NCBI RefSeq assembly: GCF_036320965.1 | Contig: NC_092231.1 | Span: 28,638,199 to 28,702,198, forward strand | Length of the DNA: 64,000 nucleotides | Direction: 5' to 3' | Origin: Panulirus ornatus | Taxonomy: Eukaryota; Arthropoda; Malacostraca; Decapoda; Palinuridae | Shown here: piece by piece, positions 11,354-23,434 of the stretch | How positions within the stretch are numbered: the first letter of the stretch is position 1 | Layout of the letters: every line of letters starts with the position of its first letter | Position numbers and translations under genes: made by a program | Notes under the pieces: generated by a model | Databases searched by the model: none | Told to the model about the DNA's origin: nothing | The model's input: only the letters and a program-made list of their open reading frames with translations

Positions 11354-11640
11354 GACAGGAACGTCTACAAGATCGACAGGAACGTCTACAAGTTTGACAG
11401 ATACGTCTACAAGGTTGACAGATACGTCTACAAGGTTGACAGATACGTCTACAAGGTTGACAGATACGTCTACAAGGTTGACAGATACGTCTACAAGGTT
11501 GACAGATACGTCTACAAGGTTGACAGATACGTCTACAAAGTTACAAGACTGACAGGTACGTCTGCAGGATTACAGGATCCCAAGTACGTCTACAGGACGG
11601 TAGGTACGTTCACCATTTGACAAGTACGTCCAACAAGTCG
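11354..11640. repeat. 21-bp minisatellite, 9 good copies plus decayed tail
   Basis: GACAGATACGTCTACAAGGTT repeats every 21 bp from 11354 to about 11541, with GACAGGAACG variants at the left. Decayed units (CAAGTACGTCTACAGGA and similar) continue to about 11640. Confidence 0.93.
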
Positions 11641-11774
11641 ACAGGTCCGTGTATAAGGGCCAAGCAGTGTGGTCTGAGGGTGGCAGACGGTGGGCAAGGC
11701 TGGCCAGAGCTGCACCACCCACCTGACTACGGCCACACAAGCTTGACGACCAACAACCCAGCACCAATGCTCAG

Positions 11775-12290
11775 ACCCATGGCTCAGGGAGCCTCCACTG
11801 GCTCAGGGGGCCCTCCACCACCATCACCAGTGAGACTCTATGGCTCCAGAGGCCACTCGAGAACTACTGGTGTGACCCATGGCTCAGGAGGGGCCTCCAC
11901 CACCACTAGTGAGACTCATGGATCATGGGGACCTCCACCAACACTAGTGAGACCCATGGATCATGGGGACCTCCACCACCTCTAGTGAGAACTATGGATC
12001 ACGAGGCCCTGCACCACCACTAGTGAGACCCTATGCTCCGGGGGCCACTTGAGCACCACTAGCGAGATCCATGACTCAGGGGGCCACTCCACCATCACCA
12101 GTGAGACCTATGGCTCCGGGGGCCACTTGAGCACCACTAGAGAGACCCATGACTCAGGAAGCCACCAGTACCACTACTGAGACCCTAGGCTCCGGGGACC
12201 ACTTGGGCACCACTAGTGAGACCCCTGACTCAGGGGGCCACTCCACAACAATTAGAGACTCATGGCTCCAGGGACCATCCCATCACCAGT
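11775..12290. repeat. Degenerate 35-40 bp tandem repeat
   Basis: About 13 loose copies of a unit containing GAGACCCATGGCTC, GGGGCC and ACCACCACTAGT in that order. Spacing varies and many indels are present, so this is an old array. Confidence 0.8.
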
Positions 12291-12594
12291 GGTGAGAGCC
12301 ACGTCCCTGGGAACCATGCCAGGGTCATGGAGGAGCGCGGGTGATGGAGGCGTGTGGCAACACACGCTGGCCAGTGTGCAGGAGTCAATGGGAAGGACCT
12401 GGGAACAACTGGTGTGGTCTGGCACATGGCATCCTCACCGCTGCCAGGAATAGTACTCTCTTAAAGCTGTCTGCTCCAACGCCGTCCCCCACCATCGCCC
12501 TCGTCCATCACCGCCTTACCTTAACCTTAACATACCTTCTACCCTTACGGTTTGGCCTGTGACCTTACCTTACCTTACCTTACGTTTACCGTAC
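12291..12594. other. Unassigned spacer with a (CCTTA)-type tract
   Basis: No gene seen. Between about 12515 and 12585 (and again at 12640-12660) ACCTTACCTTACC runs occur. These are not arthropod telomere repeats (CCTAA). Confidence 0.5.
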
Positions 12595-13200
12595 GATGAT
12601 TTCGGAGGTCTTCTACCCCAACAACTGGGTTTCGTAACCTACCTTACCTTACGTTACCTTGCAATCGTCTTTAAGGTCTTCTACCCGCATAACTTAGTCT
12701 GAGACGCACCCTTACGACTGTGCCGTTAAGTTCTGTACCCACCCCCGTCTCGGTCCGCGACCCAGCTACCGTGTTACTCCTTAGGTCAAAGGTTTCAGTG
12801 ATCATAATTTCCCAAGTCTTCCATGCGTATCGTGGCATGAAGAAACTATTTCCGAGACCAGGTTAAGCTCCATGCCTTCCAGGAGTTCCCAGGTGTGCAT
12901 TATGGTGCAGCTCCAGTGTGGACACTGTGCACGAACCAGCCATACACTTCCCACTTGTTTCCAGTGGATAATGTTTCTAACATCGTCAATACACACGGTG
13001 AAAGATCTTGGCACACATTCTACCTGTAATTTCGTCCGTCGTGAGAGGTGAGGTTCCCCCGTGCATTATTGTATCTGGAGGACGTAGTAGTGTCTTGAAA
13101 GACGTCGTCGCTGGTCTTAACTTTCGCTCTGGAGGTCCGTCGAGTTCACTGTACTGGACGAGGCAACTGTTTCCTTATTCTGTTCTGCGAGGGTTAGGTT
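12595..13200 (-). mobile_element. CR1-like LINE relic, ORF2 C-terminal third
   Basis: On the minus strand RSFTVCIDDVRNIIHWKQ and CTIMHTWELLEGMELNLVSE precede IVSSCHDTHGRLGKL. These match the family's HRSFTAxIxxVxxxxYWxRLK, IIxTWKxLEGMxPNL and RHGRLxKL motifs. Upstream (13090-13200) the sequence parallels 38290-38470. The 3' tail is decayed around 12600. Confidence 0.6.
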
Positions 13201-14336
13201 AGGTCGTCAGACAACATTACTCGCAACTTCCTTACATTTCCGAAATGTCAAGTTATTCCTTTGTGTTTCTTCCCTTACTTCATCCATTATGGAGAAGCTG
13301 CAACTTAGCTCCAGTGAAAACCATGTTATCATGTATGTGTTTGTAGTTTCCCACAGTCGTCCTCTAATGAGACATTCATACACACTCCAGTATTATCTGA
13401 AGAGGATGATAAGAGACCGTGGTTCATAGCTACGTCAATGTTAGATAAGAGAATGAGACACAGTGAAGATGTGAATCTTTGGGAACAGTATTTTCCCCGT
13501 GGATGCACTGGAGGTAACCAGATTGACAATACCGTGTTGTGATGTGTTAGTCAAAGTGTCGCACATCTATCATCCTACTTTTCCAGTTATTCCCACGTCG
13601 TGCATTTATGGAAGGCTTTAACAAGTTTGTTTATACCACATCGGTGTTACGTGGTCCTCCAGGGTCACCACACTCTTGACGTAGTGATCAAGCAACGTGA
13701 GCGAAGCCTCGGCCCGTCCTGACACAAGGTGGTCCTAGGCTGTGTACACACCCTGCCTCCATGGAGTCGGTCAACTCACACGTTATGACACGAGGAAAAT
13801 CTTGCGTTATGTTAGCGTTGGCGGTCGGTACATTTTTGAACCACTTAGCTCTCTCCTTTATGGACTGATGTGACGAGAATCAATGTCAGAGTGACTGGAA
13901 TTGTGCCAGAGTCCAGGCGACGTATAGCGCCCCACGATAATGGTGTTTTTGCATTTCTTTAGAAAGACAAATTTCCGAGGGTCTGGTGCGGAAGCGTAAT
14001 GCATGGCTCGCCACCACCAGTGAATCCCTCCAAGTCCTGTGGTGCGGTGAAGACATCTGTTACATGATGTGTGGAGGGATTGTTCTCAGGACGAAGTCGT
14101 TTGGGTCATTTATCTTTATAGTGATCGAGGAACTCACTGAACACTGAGTCATTCTGCTTCTGTAGCATTCCACTCAACCTAGCGGCCGTCACCTTCTGCT
14201 CTCCGTGGGCCATTACTTCATGTGGTCCATGAACTGTGTTCTGCAAGAGAACAGAAATGTTCTGCCGCTAACTCAACGATGACTATTTCCACTTCTTCAT
14301 CTTAATATCAAACTTCTACCTGAAGTTTACCTAAAG
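13201..14336. other. No recognised feature
   Basis: About 1.1 kb of mixed sequence between two minus-strand LINE relics. No repeat, RNA gene or protein signature is visible. It may be LINE sequence decayed beyond recognition. Confidence 0.35.
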
Positions 14337-14990
14337 CTGACGTCTGAGGTCTTTTACCTACACACCTCGAACTGAGTCTAAGTTGGGTCTTCGTTCTACA
14401 AAACTGGTGGAAGCCACCTGGCTGGTGTGGTCCACCTTGTCAATACTTATCCAGGACCTTCTTACATTTCCCCACTGTACATCCCACAGTGGTCCTGATG
14501 GCTGCAGGTCATGTGCGCAGTCGTCTTGGCCCTCCGTAGTTCATGGTAATTTCTCTTCCTGTGTTTATCTCATCTTCTCATTTAAGTGGAAACATTTAAG
14601 ACGAGTCGCCCATGCCAACCTGTTGAGTGTGGGTCAGGAACCATGCCTCCTAAGACCCTGCAGACGCTACCTCTCCCACCTGCGCTCCATCCAGTACATT
14701 TTCAGTCGTGTCCACTTGTTCCATTCCGTCCCTTCGTGAACACTGGCCGGACCGTTACAGATGTTTGCACACACTCTCACTCAGCAGACTCGTCCGTCTT
14801 GAGTGATGGTAGCAACACACATACTACTGATAGTATTAGCGACCTGAAGAGCGTCATTACTGGCTCCATCACTGGTGTGCTGGAGGTCAGCAACATTCAG
14901 CTTACCATGTTCATGGAAGAGGCAACTGTTGCCTTGATTGGTTCACGGAGAGTAAGGTTGTCCCTCACATAGTATTACTCCGTGATCTTG
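14337..14990 (-). mobile_element. CR1-like LINE relic
   Basis: The tail motif (GGTCTTTTACCTACACACCT ... GGTGGAAGCCACCTGGCTGG ... CTTATCCAGGACC) matches the 3' ends at 25950 and 38490. At 14855-14970 CATGGAAGAGGCAACTGTTG is shared with the copies near 13150 and 38380. Frames are badly broken. Confidence 0.5.
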
Positions 14991-15014
14991 CCCACTGTCC
15001 AGCTGTGATACGAT

Positions 15015-15015
<1 letters not shown>

Positions 15016-15045
<30 letters not shown>
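15016..15045. repeat. (TG)n microsatellite
   Basis: About 15 uninterrupted TG dinucleotides. Confidence 0.95.
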
Positions 15046-15047
<2 letters not shown>

Positions 15048-15227
15048 TTGTGGTGTTCAGTTCTGCTTGTACTCACAACACCTCCCTCCCCCTCACCCCC
15101 ACCCACCCACCCACACCAGAGGAATTAGAACTGATCCTGACTAAGGAACGAATTATCTGTCGTTACCAAGTGGAGGAGCCACTGTGTTAATTTGTGAGTT
15201 GTCAGCGTCTTCTGATGAAATGTTTCA

Positions 15228-15625
15228 TACTGAACTGTACTGCATTGTATTGTGCTATACTGTACTATACAGTACTGTTCGGTACCGTATTGTACTGAAC
15301 TGTATTGTACTGTACCATACTGTACTGTACTGTACGGTACCGTATTGTACTGTACTGTACGGTACTGGACTGTACGGTACTATATTGTACTGTACTGTGC
15401 GGTACTGTACTGTACTGTATTGTACTGTACTATACTGTACTGTACTGTACTGTGCTGTACTGTACTATACTGTACTGTATTGTACGGTACCCTACTTTAC
15501 TGTATTATACTATACTGTACTTTACTGTACCATACTGTATTGTACGGTACCGCACTGTACTGTACTGTATTGTACTGTACTGTATAGTACTATAATGTAA
15601 TGTTCTGTACTGTACTGTACTGTCA
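15228..15625. repeat. TGTAC-type pentanucleotide array, about 400 bp
   Basis: About 78 tandem copies of CTGTA/TGTAC with substitutions (CTATA, CGGTA, TTGTA, CCGTA). The register is largely preserved. Each copy carries the self-complementary GTAC. Confidence 0.97.
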
Positions 15626-15788
15626 GAGCTTCTATGCCACTTGATGACTCGTGTTTGTCTTCAATGTCAGGTACGAGAATGTGGCACAGAAGGGATGATA
15701 CAGGAATCAGGGATGAGCATTTTACTACCGTGGACACGCTGGAAATAGTCTAATTCACAACTACGTGTTGTGATCTGGTCGGTCAAAA

Positions 15789-15992
15789 GTTGTATACCCA
15801 TCCTCCAAGTTGTATACCCATCCTCCAAGTTTACAAGTTGTGTACCCATCCTCCAAGTTGTACACCCATCCTCCAAGTTGTACACCCATCCTCCAAGTTG
15901 TATACCCATCCTCCAAGTTTACAAGTTGTGTACCCATCCTCCAAGTTGTACACCCATCCTCCAAGTTGTATACCCATCCTTCAAGTTTACAA
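15789..15992. repeat. 20-bp repeat with an interspersed 8-bp element
   Basis: Nine copies of GTTGTATACCCATCCTCCAA (TATA, TGTA and TACA variants) with GTTTACAA inserted after copies 2, 6 and 9 (at 15829, 15917 and 15985). The inserts divide the array into blocks of two, four and three units. Confidence 0.96.
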
Positions 15993-16059
15993 GTTCTTCC
16001 CGTCTTAAGCAATTTGGGTGTTATGACATCACAGTCGCATTTATGAAATACATTTACAG

Positions 16060-16135
16060 TAAAGACTGTGTATGTGCGTTTGTGTATGTGCGTCTGTGTA
16101 TGTGCGTGTGTGTGTGTGTGCGTCTGTGTGTTTGT
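16060..16135. repeat. Interrupted GT-rich tract
   Basis: GTGTATGTGCGT repeats followed by (GT)n and a GCGTCTGTGTG end. Confidence 0.85.
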
Positions 16136-16328
16136 TTGGGGAGGTTGGCTTGAGAGTCTGCTCCTCCCCGCTATCAGGTGGTCTTGCTACTGACGAAGGC
16201 TGGATCGTACATCCAGGTCTGGTCACAACCACAACGATCATCGCTAGTAAATTCTTCAGTAATGAGAGATGGTGGAGATAACACTAGAAAGAAGAGGGTA
16301 TGTTGGATAAACTGTGTTCAGTGAGAGC

Positions 16329-16476
16329 TGCAGCCAGCCAGCTAGCTCGCCAGCCAGCCAGCCAGTCAGCCAGTCAGCCAGCCAGCCAGCTAGCTAGCTA
16401 GCTAGCCAGCCAGCCAGCCAGCCAGCCAGCTAGCCAGCCAGCTCGCCAGCCAAACCAGTCAGCCTGCCAGCCAGCT

Positions 16477-16531
<55 letters not shown>

Positions 16532-16755
16532 TAGCCAGCCAGCTCGCCAGCCAAACCAGTCAGCCTGCCAGCCAGCTAGCTAGCTAGCTAGCCAGCCAGC
16601 TAGCTAGCTAGCTAGCCAGCCAGCCAGCAGCCAGCAGCCAGCCAGCCAGCCAGCCAGACCAGTCAGTCAGCCAGCCAGCCAGCCAGCCAGCTAGCCAGCC
16701 AGCAGCCAGCCAGCCAGCCAGACCAGTCAGTCAGCTAGCTAGCCAGGCCAGGCCA
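16329..16755. repeat. (CCAG)n/(CTAG)n tetranucleotide array
   Basis: About 420 bp of CCAG repeats interrupted by CTAG, TCAG and CTCG. A block containing GCTCGCCAGCCAAACCAGTC is present twice, near 16440 and 16540, about 100 bp apart, showing an internal segmental duplication. Confidence 0.96.
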
Positions 16756-17025
16756 CATATGTAGTGATGGTTCTCACATGACTGGCCACTGTCTCAGGTT
16801 ATGCCAGGGTTTACTTGTACCCAAGAAATATTCATATATATATATTGCGCATCTCAAGCTCAAGGTCGAGGTGGAGACGAGAACAAAAACTGAGGAAAAA
16901 TAGAGACAATGTTGAATATGGAAATGACCGGAGCCTTGTGACATGGGTCGACCAGCGCCACACACCTGCCCCTCCCTCCCTAGGACTCCCCATACACCCC
17001 CCCCCCCCCGCCCACAATACTCCTC
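16756..17025. other. Spacer with poly-C tract
   Basis: A short (TA)n lies near 16832 and a run of about ten C at 17000. No gene is recognised. Confidence 0.5.
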
Positions 17026-17738
17026 CTGGTAGAAACCATGAGAACTCCCCCTTACCTCCTAGCTGGTAGAAACCATGAGAACAGCCCCTTACCTCCTAGC
17101 TGGTAGAAACCACGAGAACACCCCTTTACCTCCTAGCTTGTAGAAACCATGAGAACACCCCCTTACCTCCTAGCTGGTAGAAACCATGAGAACACCCCCT
17201 TACCTCCAAGCTGGTAGAAACCATGAGAACACCCCCTTACCTCCTAGCTGGTAGAAACCATGAGAACACCCCCTTACCTCCTAGCTGGTAGAAACCATGA
17301 GAACACCCCCTTACCTCCTAGCTGGTAGAAACCATAAGAACACCCCCTTACCCCCTAGCTGGTAGAAACCATGAGAACACCCCCTTACAACCTAGCTGGT
17401 CGAAACCATGAGAACACCCCCTTACAACCTAGCTGGTCGAAACCATGAGAACACCCCTTTACCTCCTAGCTGGTAGAATTCATAACAACCCTTTACCTCC
17501 TAGCTGGTCGAAACCATGAGAACACCCCCTTACAACCTAGCTGGTCGAAACCATGAGAACACCCCCTTACCTCCTAGCCGGTAGAAACCATGAGAACACC
17601 CCTTTACCTCCTAGCTGGTAGAATTCATAACAACCCTTTACCTCCTAGCTGGTAGAAACCATGAGAACACCCCCTTACAACCTAGCTGGTCGAAACCATG
17701 GGAACACCCCTTCATACCCCAGCTGGCAGAGACCTTGG
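17026..17738. repeat. 37-bp minisatellite, about 19 copies
   Basis: CTGGTAGAAACCATGAGAAC then ACCCCCTTACCTCCTAG, period 37. Variants include CTGGTCGAAACC with TTACAACCTAG, and a shortened unit (GAATTCATAACAACCCTTT) at about 17476 and 17621, 145 bp apart. Confidence 0.97.
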
Positions 17739-17856
17739 GGACCTGTTTCGAATAAAATGGAATGACGTAATCTTGTATAAATATTAAATGTCCTCAACCC
17801 TCATAGAGGCGACTGGAAGAAAACATATAAAGCTTGATGGAGGTCTGGTTCCCTGG

Positions 17857-17907
<51 letters not shown>

Positions 17908-18156
17908 AAGGGAAACTTTCACCACGATGGTATGTATGTAGAGGGGGCGGATGGCCGGATCCTCTCATAACTTTCACTTCACGGTTGGTAATGACGGCCA
18001 CACACCTTCATCAGACGTGTTACACACACACACACACACACACACACACCGTTTCAGTCCTAACGTTCTATCATCATAATATATTTTCTCTGTAATTTTT
18101 CGGCTTCTACCTTTAGCTGATTCAAGACACTGTTTACTTCTCTTACATTATTATTA
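17739..18156. other. Spacer with (GT)n and (AC)n tracts
   Basis: (GT)n lies at 17860-17904 and (AC)n at 18022-18049. Nothing else is recognisable. Confidence 0.7.
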
Positions 18157-18600
18157 CAGGTTGTACCTCTCTAATCCGGCACTCTGTGGTCCGGCACGTT
18201 TTAAATCTGCCGCCATTAGTTATTAGTTTGTGGATTTGCCACCAGTGCGGCGCTGTTAACAGCAATAAGGCGCCAAAATCTGTTTACACTGCAGCCAAGC
18301 TAATTAACAGTCCTGTTAATTTCTTATATTCAACTGTAATTTAGCCCTTCAGGATGTTATCCAAAAGACCAAGAGGTGCAGAAGATGGTTCTAGTGCTAA
18401 TAAGCGTAAGCATATATCATCATCTATACTTGAAAAGGTGGAGTTACTGAAAAAGTAGATACAAGAACTTCTGTAAAGACTGCGTAAGTACTATGAAACA
18501 GGATCGTCAACTGTGTGACATGAGCGTCAATTTCATTTTCCGGCATTTTCTGTGGTCCGGCAATAGATAGGTCCCAAAATTGCCAGATTAAAGAGGTACA
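18157..18600 (+). mobile_element. pogo/Tigger-like DNA transposon relic, internally deleted
   Basis: The ends are terminal inverted repeats: TGTACCTCTCTAATCCGGCA just inside the left end pairs with the reverse complement of the right end (TGTACCTCTTTAATCTGGCA), 18 of 20 identical. The left end follows a TA dinucleotide and starts CAGGT; the right end lacks the outer few bases. TCTGTGGTCCGGCA also occurs in direct orientation near both ends (18183 and 18549). Inside, a 34-codon frame from 18354 reads MLSKRPRGAEDGSSANKRKH then ISSSILEKVELLKK before a stop. This is the start of a Tigger/jerky-type transposase with a CENP-B-like helix-turn-helix; LRKYYETGSSTV further on matches the second helix. 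The catalytic DDE part is absent, so the copy is MITE-like and non-autonomous. Confidence 0.72.
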
Positions 18601-18680
18601 TTATTATTTCCAATATTATTATTATTATTATCATCATCTTTATTATTACTATTTTTATTATTATAATTGAATTACACACC
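18601..18680. repeat. ATT-rich low-complexity tract
   Basis: Interrupted ATT/ATC trinucleotides directly after the DNA transposon. Confidence 0.8.
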
Positions 18681-18814
18681 CATGCCTTCTTCCACTGCTT
18701 TGATCGCTACAATAAAATGTTAGTTAGAAGCACGAAGACAAACCCCATGTAACGTAATGTGAAAGACACTGTACGAGAACCTTTGACCAATATGACCATA
18801 ATGTCACACTGCAC

Positions 18815-19212
18815 TTGATAAATCATATGGGAATAACTGGAAAAGTGAGAACATGTGTCTATATACAACTTCATTGCTATATGATCATCACAACACGTTG
18901 TGGTACATCACACGATTACCAACGCGTCCACAGTGAAAATCTCAATTTCCCAAGGAACTGTGTCTTGCACCTGTACAGTGTCTCATCCATACCTGACACA
19001 GAGACACACACACAAAGAACAAGTTCCTATCCTGCCTCGCAGGTGACACCACAATAAACATGGAGATCCCATCAGTTGAAGACACGATCACACAAACCTA
19101 TCATTCAGATCTTCCTGTCGACCATGGAGGGTAGAATACCCTTCAGTACAGATAAGTTTGAGCAACTTCCTTATCAGATTAATGAAAAGATAACAACAGC
19201 ACGTAATGCCTG

Positions 19213-19255
<43 letters not shown>

Positions 19256-19420
19256 ATATTCAATGATAAAGATCTGGGAGTCATGATGTCTGGTGACCTT
19301 ACCTTCTGCCAACATAAAGAGGACGGCAGGGAGGACTCTACTGACCCTTAAGATAAAGGGAGGAGCCATATACAGAGGTTCCTCAGGAAACCAGTACGTC
19401 GTAGTCTGCTGAACATAAAA
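18815..19420 (+). mobile_element. CR1-like LINE relic, RT middle region
   Basis: The plus strand reads HMGITGKVRT, TTRCGTSHDYQRVHSENLNF, PRNCVLHLYSVSS, echoing THRSQHVVVNHAISRVSTVK and VPQGTVLAP of the 33-kb copy. After a (CA)n at 19215-19253, NDKDLGVMMSGDLTFCQH matches the family motif VKDLGVxMSxDLTFxxH. Frameshifts and the microsatellite break it. Confidence 0.55.
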
Positions 19421-19771
19421 CTACCGAGTGCTACCACCACCTTTACCTCCTGTGCGAAATTACAGGCTTTCAAGGTGAGCACCGATCACTCACAGTCGGT
19501 AATGACAACTGTAATGTATCTGTACAACTGGGAACAACTGAGAATATGAAGGCCATTGTCGTCTCACTCTGGTGTGGACACTGGAGAAATATACGTCGCG
19601 AGTTAAGAGAAATTCTGAAGTGCAGATAGCCCACTCTGCTCCGAAAATAATTCCTTGTTGCTATGACAGGATGTGAAAAAAAAAACATGAAAAATATCCC
19701 CACATACACCAAAGGTGCAATAAATATATCAAGGGGGAAAAAAAAACGTAAAATATTCGAGGCTCAAATTC

Positions 19772-19844
<73 letters not shown>

Positions 19845-20049
19845 GAGCCAGCGGCCATCAGCAATAACTGGACGGTACGTAGCGCTGAGGCAATTTCAGA
19901 AAGTCTGAACCAGTCACTAGAAAGTGCAGGAGAGCAGCCATCTTGTGGTGTATCCTTAGGCCAGGAGGGGAGCGGCCACCGCCCAGCCTGACGTGGGACC
20001 CATGACCTAAACTCACTACTGCAAGATCCTGGGAAACCAACACTGGGCG
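19421..20049. other. Spacer with a long (CA)n tract
   Basis: (CA)n occupies 19773-19842 with one GATA interruption. No other feature is recognised. Confidence 0.6.
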
Positions 20050-20280
20050 GGAGGATATATGTATCATCAGCCAGACTAAGGCTAGGCTATACGTACTACT
20101 GGCGCTTTGGTCTAACTGGAGATGTTAATCATGTAAAGTTTGTGGTCAAAGATCTGGACACAAACTAGAACATTATGTCTCAGAATGTGACGAAATAGAG
20201 TCTTTTAGGGACAGATCTAAACAAACCCTGCAAGAAATGTCACAACACCTTATTGTTAATAACAACATACCTGAAATCTA
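20050..20280 (+). mobile_element. Possible LINE C-terminal cysteine motif
   Basis: In shifting plus-strand frames LRLGYTYYWRFGLTG is followed by CKVCGQRSGHKLEHYVSECD and EIESFRDRSKQTLQEMSQHL. The C-x2-C ... H-x4-C spacing and the following FRD helix resemble the C-terminal zinc knuckle of some LINEs. No catalytic part is attached, so this is tentative. A (CTAT)n tract follows at 20278-20297. Confidence 0.4.
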
Positions 20281-20411
20281 TCTATCTATCTATTTCTTAC
20301 AGCCTCCACCAGACTGCCTCACTCCACCCATTACCTCCACTCCATGTCGTCCTTCACTCCCAGGATGACTGATCACCAGTACATCTCACTCGTGACAGAC
20401 CCGGCCGTTAT

Positions 20412-23400
20412 GCAGGCGGCACAGCTCCACCCACACATTATCTTGGAGGCGGTACAGCTCCACCCACACATTATCTTGGAGGCGGTACAGCTCCACCCAC
20501 ACACTATCTTGGAGGCGGCACAGCTCCACCCACAAGCTATCTTGGAGGCGGTACAGCTCCACCCACACACTATCTTGGAGGCGGTACAGCTCCACCTACA
20601 AACTATCATGGAGGTGGCACAGCTCCACCCACACACTATCTTGGAGGCGGTACAGCTCCACCCACAAGCTATCTTGGAGGCGGTACAGCTCCACCCACAC
20701 ACTATCTTGGAGGCGGTACAGCTCCACCCACAAGCTATCTTGGAGGCGGTACAGCTCCACCCACAAACAATCATGGAGGCGGTACAGCTCCGCCCACAAA
20801 CAATCATGGAGGCGGTACAGCTCCACCCACAAACAATCATGGAGGCGATACAGCTCCGCCCACAAACAATCATGGAGGCGGTACAGCTCCACCCACACAC
20901 TATCTTGGAGGCGGTACAGCTCCGCCCACAAACAATCATGGAGGTGGTACAGCTCCACCCACAAACAATCATGGAGGTGGTACATCTCCACCCACAAACA
21001 ATCATGGAGGCGGTACAGCTCCACCCACAAACAATCATGGAGGTGGTACAGCTCCGCCCACAAACAATCATGGTGGTACAGTTCCACCCACAAACAATCA
21101 TGGAGGCGGTACAGCTCCACCCACAAACAATCATGGAGGTGGTACAGCTCCACCCACAAACAATCATGGAGGAGGTACAGCTCCACCCACAAACAATCAT
21201 GGAGGGGTACAGTTCCACCCACAAACAATCATGGAGGTGGTACAGCTCCACCCACAAACAATCATGGAGGCAGTACAGCTCCACCCACAAACAATCTAGG
21301 AGGCGGTACAGCTCCACCCACACACTATCTTGGAGACGGTACAGCTCCACCCACACACAATCATGGAGGCGGTACAGCTCCACCCACACACAATCATGGA
21401 GGCGGTACAGCTCCACCCACAAACAATCATGGAGGCGGTACAGCTCCACCCACAAGCTATCTTGGAGGCGGTACAGCTCCACCCACAAACAATCATGGAG
21501 GTGGTACAGCTCCACCCACACACAATCATGGAGGCGGTACAGCTCCACCCACAAACAATCATGGAGGCGGTACAGCTCCACCCACAAACAATCATGGAGG
21601 CGGTACAGCTCCACCCACAAACAATCATGGAGGCGGTACAGCTCCACCCACACACAATCATGGAGGCGGTACAGCTCCACCCACACACAATCATGGAGGC
21701 GGTACAGCTCCACCCACACACAATCATGGAGGCGGTACAGCTCCACCCACACACAATCATGGAGGCGGTACAGCTCCACCCACACACAATCATGGAGGCG
21801 GTACAGCTCCACCCACACACAATCATGGAGGCGGTACAGCTCCACCCACACACAATCATGGAGGCGGTACAGCTCCACCCACACACAATCATGGAGGCGG
21901 TACAGCTCCACCCACACACAATCATGGAGGCGGTACAGCTCCACCCACACACAATCATGGAGGCGGTACAGCTCCACCCACACACAATCATGGAGGCGGT
22001 ACAGCTCCACCCACACACAATCATGGAGGCGGTACAGCTCCACCCACACACAATCATGGAGGCGGTACAGCTCCACCCACACACAATCATGGAGGCGGTA
22101 CAGCTCCACCCACACACAATCATGGAGGCGGTACAGCTCCACCCACACACAATCATGGAGGCGGTACAGCTCCACCCACACACAATCATGGAGGCGGTAC
22201 AGCTCCACCCACACACAATCATGGAGGCGGTACAGCTCCACCCACACACAATCATGGAGGTGGTACAGCTCCACCCACACACAATCATGGAGGCGGTACA
22301 GCTCCACCCACACACAATCATGGAGGCGGTACAGCTCCACCCACACACAATCATGGAGGCGGTACAGCTCCACCCACACACAATCATGGAGGCGGTACAG
22401 CTCCACCCACACACAATCATGGAGGCGGTACAGCTCCACCCACACACAATCATGGAGGCGGTACAGCTCCACCCACACACAATCATGGAGGCGGTACAGC
22501 TCCACCCACACACAATCATGGAGGCGGTACAGCTCCACCCACACACAATCATGGAGGCGGTACAGCTCCACCCACACACAATCATGGAGGCGGTACAGCT
22601 CCACCCACACACAATCATGGAGGCGGTACAGCTCCACCCACACACAATCATGGAGGCGGTACAGCTCCACCCACACACAATCATGGAGGCGGTACAGCTC
22701 CACCCACACACAATCATGGAGGCGGTACAGCTCCACCCACACACAATCATGGAGGCGGTACAGCTCCACCCACACACAATCATGGAGGCGGTACAGCTCC
22801 ACCCACACACAATCATGGAGGCGGTACAGCTCCACCCACACACAATCATGGAGGCGGTACAGCTCCACCCACACACAATCATGGAGGCGGTACAGCTCCA
22901 CCCACACACAATCATGGAGGTGGTACAGCTCCACCCACACACAATCATGGAGGTGGTACAGCTCCACCCACACACAATCATGGAGGCGGTACAGCTCCAC
23001 CCACACACAATCATGGAGGCGGTACAGCTCCACCCACACACAATCATGGAGGCGGTACAGCTCCACCCACACACAATCATGGAGGCGGTACAGCTCCACC
23101 CACACACAATCATGGAGGCGGTACAGCTCCACCCACACACAATCATGGAGGCGGTACAGCTCCACCCACACACAATCATGGAGGCGGTACAGCTCCACCC
23201 ACACACAATCATGGAGGTGGTACAGCTCCACCCACACACAATCATGGAGGTGGTACAGCTCCACCCACACACAATCATGGAGGCGGTACAGCTCCACCCA
23301 CACACAATCATGGAGGCGGTACAGCTCCACCCACACACAATCATGGAGGCGGTACAGCTCCACCCACACACAATCATGGAGGCGGTACAGCTCCGCCCAC

Positions 23401-23434
23401 ACACAATCATGGAGGCGGTACAGCTCCACCCACA
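20412..23434. repeat. 33-bp minisatellite, about 91 copies (3.0 kb)
   Basis: The unit is GGTACAGCTCCACCCACACA followed by CAATCATGGAGGC. The left third is varied (TTATCTTGG, AAGCTATCTTGG, AAACAATCATGG forms, GTTCCACC, one 30-bp unit near 21070 and one 2-bp loss near 21205). From about 21650 rightwards nearly every unit is identical. Rare GGTGG units occur at 22261, as a pair at 22921/22954, and as a pair at 23218/23251; the pairs are 297 bp (nine units) apart, marking a block duplication. The 33-bp length leaves frames open for over 700 codons on both strands. I treat these as repeat artefacts, not proteins. Confidence 0.97.

Noticed and set aside
12515..12660. CCTTA runs as an interstitial telomere
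   Set aside because: The arthropod telomere unit is TTAGG (CCTAA); the runs here are CTTAC and are short and interrupted.
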